From Streptomyces capillispiralis (lineage in GTDB: Bacteria; Actinomycetota; Actinomycetes; Streptomycetales; Streptomycetaceae): a stretch of DNA of 64,000 nucleotides. The position numbers and the translations under genes are program-made. This document shows, one piece after another, positions 59,394 through 64,000 of the stretch. Under the pieces are notes generated by a model that was not told where the DNA came from, did not search any database, and worked only from the letters and a program-made list of their open reading frames with translations. The stretch is from assembly GCF_007829875.1 (NCBI RefSeq), contig NZ_VIWV01000001.1:6894001-6958000 (forward strand), read 5' to 3'. Within the stretch, counting starts at the first letter, position 1, and the number at the start of each line of letters is the position of its first letter.

Positions 59394-60571
59394 CCGACGC
59401 CGCCGAACTGCGCCGCCGCACCCAGGAGTTCCTGGCCGCGCACCCGCCCGCCGGCACCGCCCGCCCGGACTTCCTGAGCGCCCGCTTCGACGCCGGACTC
59501 GCCTGGGTGCACTTCCCCCCGGGGCTCGGCGGACTCGACGCGCCGCGCTCCCTCCAGGCTGTCGTGGACGCCGAGTTGGAGGCCGCCGACGCCCCCGACA
59601 ACGACCCGCGGCGCATCGGCATCGGGCTGGGCATGGCCGCCCCCACCATCCTCCAGTACGGCACCGAGGAGCAGAAGCGGCGCTTCCTCAAGCCCCTATG
59701 GACCGGCGAGGAGGTCTGGTGCCAGCTGTTCAGCGAGCCGGGCGCCGGCTCCGACCTGGCCGCGCTCGGCACCCGCGCCGTACGCGAGGGCGACCACTGG
59801 GTGGTCAACGGGCAGAAGGTGTGGACCTCCAGCGCCCACCTCGCCCGCTGGGCCATCCTCATCGCCCGTACCGACCCGGACGTGCCCAAGCACCGGGGCA
59901 TCACCTACTTCCTCTGCGACATGACCGACCCCGGGGTCGAGGTGCGGCCCCTGCGCCAGATCACCGGCGAGGCCGAGTTCAACGAGGTCTTCCTCACCGA
60001 CGTCCGCATCCCCGACTCCCGCCGCCTCGGCGAGGTCGGCGACGGCTGGCGGGTCGCCCAGACCACGCTCAACAACGAACGCGTCGCCATCGGCGGCATG
60101 CGGCTGCCCCGCGAGGGCGGCATGATCGGCCCGGTCTCCAGGACCTGGCGCGAACGCCCGGAACTGCGCACCCACCACCTGCACCAGCGGCTCCTGAAGC
60201 TCTGGGTCGAGGCGGAGGTCGCCCGGCTCACCGGCGAACGCCTGCGCCAGCAGCTCGTCGCCGGACAGCCCGGCCCCGAGGGCGCCGGCATGAAGCTCGC
60301 CTTCGCCCGCCTCAACCAGGAGATCAGCGGCCTGGAAGTGGAACTCCGCAGCGAGGAGGGCCTGTTGTACGACGACTGGACCATGCGCCGCCCCGAACTG
60401 GTCGACTTCACCGGGCGCGACGCCGGCTACCGGTACCTGCGTTCCAAGGGCAACAGCATCGAGGGCGGGACCAGCGAGGTCCTGCTGAACATCGTCGCCG
60501 AGCGCGTCCTGGGCCTCCCGGCCGAGCCGCGCACCGACAAGGACGTCGCCTGGAAGGACCTGGCCCGATGA
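59390..60571 (+). CDS. Acyl-CoA dehydrogenase, first subunit
   Basis: A 393-residue member of the acyl-CoA dehydrogenase family with QLFSEPGAGSDLAALGTRA (key part FSEPGAGSDL), WVVNGQKVWTSSAH and C-terminal GNSIEGGTSEVLLNIVAERVLGLP (key part NSIEGGTSEV). Its ATG overlaps the QOR TGA by four bases, and the second dehydrogenase starts four bases before its end. In mycobacteria, paired genes of this type form heterotetramers; this is likely the flavin-active half. Confidence 0.92.
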   Translation: MTDAAELRRRTQEFLAAHPPAGTARPDFLSARFDAGLAWVHFPPGLGGLDAPRSLQAVVDAELEAADAPDNDPRRIGIGLGMAAPTILQYGTEEQKRRFLKPLWTGEEVWCQLFSEPGAGSDLAALGTRAVREGDHWVVNGQKVWTSSAHLARWAILIARTDPDVPKHRGITYFLCDMTDPGVEVRPLRQITGEAEFNEVFLTDVRIPDSRRLGEVGDGWRVAQTTLNNERVAIGGMRLPREGGMIGPVSRTWRERPELRTHHLHQRLLKLWVEAEVARLTGERLRQQLVAGQPGPEGAGMKLAFARLNQEISGLEVELRSEEGLLYDDWTMRRPELVDFTGRDAGYRYLRSKGNSIEGGTSEVLLNIVAERVLGLPAEPRTDKDVAWKDLAR

Positions 60572-61653
60572 GCACACAGCCCGACCTGCTGTACTCGGAG
60601 GAGGAAGAGGCGCTGCGCGCCGCCGTCCGGGACCTGCTCACCGACCACTGCGACGCGGCCGGGGTGATCGCCCGCACCGAGACGGACACCCCGCACGACC
60701 GCTCCCTGTGGAAGGCGCTCACCGACGGCATGGGCCTGGCCGGCCTGCTGGTCCCCGAGGACCGGGGCGGCCAGGGCGCGACCCACCGCGAAGCCGCCGT
60801 CGTCCTGGAGGAACTGGGACGCGCCGTCGCCCCGGTGCCGTATCTCACCAGTGCCGTGGTGGCCACCGAGGCGCTGCTGGCCTTCGAGGACGCCGGTGAG
60901 CTGGTCGACGCGCTGGCCTCCGGGCGCACCGTCGGGGCGCTCGCCGTCGGGCTGCACACCGCTCCCGGCGCCGCGTTCACCACCGTACGGCTGGAGGACG
61001 GGGCGCTGCACGGGGAGCTGACCGGCATCGCGGACGCCGCCGCGGCCGACGTCCTGCTGGTGCCGGCCGACGACGGCGGGCTGTACGCCGTCGAGGCCGG
61101 AGCGGTCACCGTCACCCCGCAGACGTCCCTCGACCTCACCCGGCCCCTGGCCCGGGTCGCCCTCGACGGCGCACCGGGACGCCGTCTGGGCGACGCCGGA
61201 CCGGCCGTGCGGCGCGCCCTGCGGGCCGGCGCCGGACTCCTCGCCTCCGAACAGCTCGGCGTGGCCGACTGGTGCCTGACCGGGACCGTCCGCCACCTCA
61301 AGGACCGCAAGCAGTTCAACCGCCCCGTCGGCGGCTTCCAGGCGCTCAAGCACCGGCTCGCCCAACTGTGGCTGGAGGTCGTCCATCTGCGCGCCGCCGC
61401 GCGGGCCGCCGCCGACGCACTGGCGACCGGGGAGGACACCGACGTGACGGTGACCGTCGCGCAGGCCTACGCCGCGTCCGTGGCGGTCCGCGCCGCCGAG
61501 GAGGCCCTGCAACTGCACGGCGGCACCGGCATGACCTGGGAACACCCGGTGCACCTCTACCTCAAGCGCGCCAAGGCCGACTCGATCGCCTACGGCACGG
61601 CGGGCGCGCACCGGGAGGCGCTGGCCGCGCTGGTGGACCTGCGGGCCCCCTGA
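60568..61653 (+). CDS. Acyl-CoA dehydrogenase, second subunit
   Basis: A 361-residue protein of the same family but shorter, with LLVPEDRGGQGATHREAAVVLEELG (key part VPEDRGGQGA), LKDRKQFNRPVGGFQALKHRLA and LHGGTGMTWEHPVHLYLKRAK (key part GGTGMTWEHPVH). The usual EGT catalytic segment is missing, which matches the non-catalytic partner of a two-subunit enzyme. Overlapping start and stop codons with the first subunit support coupled synthesis. Confidence 0.9.
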   Translation: MSTQPDLLYSEEEEALRAAVRDLLTDHCDAAGVIARTETDTPHDRSLWKALTDGMGLAGLLVPEDRGGQGATHREAAVVLEELGRAVAPVPYLTSAVVATEALLAFEDAGELVDALASGRTVGALAVGLHTAPGAAFTTVRLEDGALHGELTGIADAAAADVLLVPADDGGLYAVEAGAVTVTPQTSLDLTRPLARVALDGAPGRRLGDAGPAVRRALRAGAGLLASEQLGVADWCLTGTVRHLKDRKQFNRPVGGFQALKHRLAQLWLEVVHLRAAARAAADALATGEDTDVTVTVAQAYAASVAVRAAEEALQLHGGTGMTWEHPVHLYLKRAKADSIAYGTAGAHREALAALVDLRAP

Positions 61654-61691
61654 CGCGGCGCCCCGGCACACCGGACCGAACAGCCGGAGAA

Positions 61692-61718
61692 GCCCGCCCC
61701 TCCGGGGGCGGGCCTTTT
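61692..61718 (+). terminator. Rho-independent terminator after the dehydrogenase operon
   Basis: GCCCGCCCC (61692-61700) pairs with GGGGCGGGC (61705-61713) around a four-base loop, followed by a CTTTT run. This is the clearest intrinsic terminator in the window and closes the QOR-dehydrogenase operon. Confidence 0.85.
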
Positions 61719-61849
61719 CGTGCCGGCACGCGACGGGAAGTGAACGCCCGACGGCGGATCGGCCAACTCACCGCACGGCCCCGCTCCTTCGGCGCCCGTG
61801 GACCCCATACTCACTGGGGTCCCGTACGGCACATCCAGGGAGGCAGAGC

Positions 61850-62713
61850 ATGGCCCTCACCACCCGTCGCAGAGCCCTCACCACCCTCGGCGCCGCCCTC
61901 GCCGGCTCCGTCGCCCTGCCCACGGCCCAGGCGCTGGCCGGCGAACAGAGGCACCGCCCCCGCCCGTTGTGGCGCGCCCACGCCCACAACGACTACGAGC
62001 ACCCCCGCCCCCTCCTCGACGCCCTCGACCACCGCTTCGGCAGCGTCGAGGCGGACATCTTCCTGGTCGGCGACCAACTCCTCGTCGCCCACGACCCCGA
62101 GGACCTCGACCCGTCCCGCACCCTGGAGTCGCTGTACCTCGACCCGCTCGCCGCCCGGGTCCGCGCCCACCACGGCTCCGTCCACCGCGGGGACCGCAGG
62201 CCGCTCCAGCTGCTGGTCGACCTCAAGACCGAGGGCGCGTCCACCTACCTCGAACTCGACCGCCACCTGCGCCGGTACCGGGGCCTGTTCACCACCTACG
62301 CGCACGGCAGGGTGCTGCCCGGCCCGGTCACCGTCGTCGTCTCCGGCGACCGCGCGGCCCGCGTGCCCATGGAGGCCCAGCGGGTGCGCCGCGCCTTCTA
62401 CGACGGCCGCCTCGCCGACCTCGGCGGCCCCGCGCCGGCCGCGTTCATCCCGCTGATCAGCGACAACTGGACGCTCAACTTCACCTGGCGGGGCGCCGGC
62501 GCCTTCCCCGACGCCGAGCGCCGCAAGCTGCGCGGCATCGTCGACGGCGCGCACGCTCGCGGGCAGCGCGTACGGTTCTGGGCCACCCCGGACCAGCCGG
62601 GCCCCGAGCGCGACGCCCTGTGGGCCGAACTCGTCGCGGCGGACGTCGACCACCTCAACACCGACGACCTCGCGGGACTCGAATCCTTCCTCGACTCCCA
62701 TCGGCGGGCGTGA
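61850..62713 (+). CDS. Tat-exported PI-PLC/glycerophosphodiester phosphodiesterase-like protein
   Basis: A 287-residue protein with a Tat signal (TTRRRALTTLGAALAGSVAL, key part RRRALTTLGA). The mature part fits the PI-PLC-like TIM barrel: HAHNDYEH at the start, VEADIFLVGDQLLVAHD with the Glu-Asp metal pair, LLVDLKTEG and HLNTDDLAG near the end. Such enzymes hydrolyse phosphodiester lipids outside the cell. It follows the terminator, so it is its own unit. Confidence 0.88.
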   Translation: MALTTRRRALTTLGAALAGSVALPTAQALAGEQRHRPRPLWRAHAHNDYEHPRPLLDALDHRFGSVEADIFLVGDQLLVAHDPEDLDPSRTLESLYLDPLAARVRAHHGSVHRGDRRPLQLLVDLKTEGASTYLELDRHLRRYRGLFTTYAHGRVLPGPVTVVVSGDRAARVPMEAQRVRRAFYDGRLADLGGPAPAAFIPLISDNWTLNFTWRGAGAFPDAERRKLRGIVDGAHARGQRVRFWATPDQPGPERDALWAELVAADVDHLNTDDLAGLESFLDSHRRA

Positions 62714-62815
62714 CACCACACGTTCGGCGGACAGCTCAGCAGCCCGGACGGACCCTCCGCTGCGCCACACTTGCGGCCGAACGCCGCGAAACGGATGTGG
62801 CGGAGGAGGACGACG

Positions 62816-63010
62816 ATGGCGATTTCCATCTCTGTGGTGCTGCTACTGGCGCTCCTGGCGGTGATCTTCCTGCGCAACGGCGGGCTGAAGATCTCCCACG
62901 CGCTGGTCTGTCTGCTGCTCGGCTTCTACCTGGCCAGCACCAGCATCGCGCCCACGATCCACAGCGGCCTCACGGCGACCGCCGAGATCGTCGGCAGTCT
63001 GCGGCCGTGA
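62816..63010 (+). CDS. Small membrane protein of 64 residues
   Basis: A 64-residue protein with an N-terminal hydrophobic segment (about residues 3-20, ISISVVLLLALLAVIFL) and a second one (about 26-45, SHALVCLLLGFYLASTSIAP). The C terminus is polar. I do not recognise a function. The ATG at 62816 has GGAGGA eight bases upstream; an in-frame extension to 62771 lacks coding character. Confidence 0.65.
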   Translation: MAISISVVLLLALLAVIFLRNGGLKISHALVCLLLGFYLASTSIAPTIHSGLTATAEIVGSLRP

Positions 63011-63016
63011 GGCCAC

Positions 63017-63051
63017 CGCGGTGACCGAGGGGTCAGCGGTCGGTCACCGCG
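63017..63051. terminator. Hairpin between convergent genes
   Basis: CGCGGTGACCGA (63017-63028) pairs with TCGGTCACCGCG (63040-63051) around an 11-base loop that holds the stop codon of the minus-strand gene. The 12-base perfect stem makes a shared terminator likely. Confidence 0.65.
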
Positions 63052-63428
63052 TCGCGCGGCAGCACCGTGACGCGGTGGAAGTTGCACCCGGCCGGTGCGG
63101 ACAGGGCGGACGGGAGCCGGTTCTGGTGGGCCTTGAGGGCGACGCTCACCAGGCTCAGCAACAGGTCCACGTCGGTGGCGCAGTCCAGATGCACCGTCAC
63201 CCAGCACGACCCCGGCACCAGCTGGATCGCACTCGACCCGCCCAGGTCGTAGTGGAAACGCTGGATCGCGCGGTGGGTGAGGTGGAGGTCCACGTCCCGC
63301 GGTGAGTGGAAGTGGACGATCTCGTCACGGCTGCTGCGGAGCGCCTGCCCCGTACCGCAACCGGCCGGACAGGCCGTGAGATCGGGCCATGTGAGCAGTC
63401 GCTCCATGGCTCGCTGCGCCGGTGTCAT
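63033..63428 (-). CDS. Luciferase-family (DUF5519-like) small protein
   Basis: A 131-residue protein resembling the small 'luciferase domain' proteins of actinobacteria (DUF5519): a central EIVHFHSPRDVDLHLTHRAIQRFH (key part VHFHSPRDVDLHLT) and PGSCWVTVHLDCATDVDLLLSL (key part WVTVHLDCATDVD). The His-rich central part is notable. These are not shown to make light; the name comes from a distant similarity. It is convergent with the small membrane protein gene. Confidence 0.75.
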   Translation of the reverse strand: MTPAQRAMERLLTWPDLTACPAGCGTGQALRSSRDEIVHFHSPRDVDLHLTHRAIQRFHYDLGGSSAIQLVPGSCWVTVHLDCATDVDLLLSLVSVALKAHQNRLPSALSAPAGCNFHRVTVLPRDAVTDR

Positions 63429-63613
63429 GCACTCATCGTCGCCTGCTTACCGTGCGGCCACCAGGAGTTGGACGATTTGTAATCGACCGGTGAGGTTCCG
63501 TCGGGGATTCGTCGCCGTCGCCCCCGCCGCAGCACGATCATGTCACGGCGGCCGGCGCGGCGACGGCCTCGAACGGCGGCGGGATCCGCGCGACACCGCC
63601 CGGCCGGTCCCGC

Positions 63614-64000
63614 TCAGTCCCGCTCGGCCACCGCCGCCGGGTCGTCCAGCACGCCCCGCACCACCGAGTGCGCCGCACCCAGCAGCGGGCCCTCGGGGCC
63701 CAGCGCCGACACGGACACCGGACAGGCCGGCCCCGCCGTACGCCGGGCCAGTTCGGACCGCAGCGAGGGCAGCAGCCAGGGCGCGAGCCCGGACAGGGCG
63801 CCGCCCAGCACCACGCCCTCCGGGTCCAGCAGGTTCACCGCCCCGGTCAGGGCGATCCCCAGCGCCGTCCCCGCGTCGTGCAGGGCGCGTCGCACCTCGG
63901 CGTCGCCCTGCTCCGCGCGGCCCGCGAGGAGACCGACGCGGTCCTCGCCCGGCTCCAGTCCGGCCGCGCGCAGCACCGCCTCCTCACCGGCGTACTGCTC
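63614..64000 (-). CDS. ROK-family protein, 5' end beyond the window
   Basis: The visible 128 codons are the C-terminal half of a ROK repressor or sugar kinase, with ALGIALTGAVNLLDPEGVVLGGALSG (key part NLLDPEGVVLGG) and a C-terminal helical end. The frame continues open to base 64000 (EQYAGEEAVLRAAG), so the gene starts outside. Whether it has a DNA-binding N terminus (NagC/XylR type) or is a glucokinase-like enzyme cannot be seen. Confidence 0.85.
   Translation of the reverse strand, partial: EQYAGEEAVLRAAGLEPGEDRVGLLAGRAEQGDAEVRRALHDAGTALGIALTGAVNLLDPEGVVLGGALSGLAPWLLPSLRSELARRTAGPACPVSVSALGPEGPLLGAAHSVVRGVLDDPAAVAERD

Noticed and set aside
63033..63428. True bioluminescence gene
   Set aside because: Only a distant similarity to small luciferase-named domains; no lux genes or substrate pathway nearby.
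1..64000. Mobile elements, prophage, tRNA and rRNA genes
   Set aside because: No transposase, integrase, phage structural genes, terminal repeats, tRNA cloverleaf or rRNA sequence was recognised; the gene content is core chromosome.

Overview
The window is about 73% GC, with the strong third-position GC bias, GTG/TTG starts and four-base ATGA/GTGA gene overlaps of Streptomyces. A Tap-type tripeptidyl aminopeptidase, an XRE/DUF397 pair, a MurT/GatD pair and ydaO-type control of an NlpC/P60 hydrolase fit that genus. From memory, the gene order resembles the S. coelicolor region around purB, bioBADF, the urease genes, tap, rocD, pfkA and def; I could not check this by alignment. It reads as core chromosome: I see no insertion sequence, prophage, tRNA, rRNA or CRISPR array.

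Layout. 1-10 kb: an ABC-2 permease, a hypothetical gene, mug, purB, an SGNH hydrolase, a pair of CBS/CorC membrane proteins, a GNAT enzyme and a MacB/LolCDE-like exporter whose permease gene is frameshifted. 10-12.2 kb: a ribbon-helix-helix/Fic-like toxin-antitoxin pair and a methyltransferase. 12.2-16.7 kb: biotin synthesis (bioB-bioA-bioD divergent from bioF). 16.7-18.5 kb: a DUF397 / XRE / HATPase regulatory trio. 18.6-20.9 kb: an NlpC/P60 hydrolase behind a candidate c-di-AMP riboswitch, a ClpP-like protein without the catalytic Ser and His, and a divergent lone Phd/YefM antitoxin. 21-22.7 kb: a TetR regulator facing a membrane exporter-like gene. 22.9-27.5 kb: urease ureABCFGD. 27.6-30.7 kb: tap, an acyltransferase and an RpiB-like isomerase. 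30.7-34.4 kb: two PP2C/SpoIIE phosphatases. 34.5-37.2 kb: rocD, a DDAH/ArgZ-like amidino hydrolase and an AsnC/Lrp regulator with tandem operators. 37.3-41.4 kb: a LytTR two-component system enclosing an SSS symporter. 41.4-45 kb: a 58-residue membrane protein, a Ser/Thr kinase and a PASTA lipoprotein. 45-50 kb: CtaG, pfkA, GatD/MurT and def. 50-54.6 kb: TetR plus an acyl-CoA dehydrogenase, a helical protein and a GabD-type dehydrogenase. 54.6-58.3 kb: Nudix, DNA ligase, and a flavin oxidoreductase with its XRE-cupin regulator. 58.4-61.7 kb: a quinone oxidoreductase with a two-subunit acyl-CoA dehydrogenase. 61.8-64 kb: a Tat-exported phosphodiesterase-like protein, small proteins and a truncated ROK regulator.

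Themes. Local regulators sit beside their likely targets, with visible operators at TetR 22118, Lrp 36711, TetR 50054, XRE-cupin 57726 and RHH 10820. Several genes start 6-9 nt after a -10 box and look leaderless. The most unusual items are the inactive-looking ClpP, the DDAH-like gene that may be an arginine dihydrolase feeding RocD, the kinase whose PASTA module is in a separate lipoprotein, the symporter enclosed by its own two-component system, and the dense operator signals. Nothing proves a wholly new system; these are the best leads.
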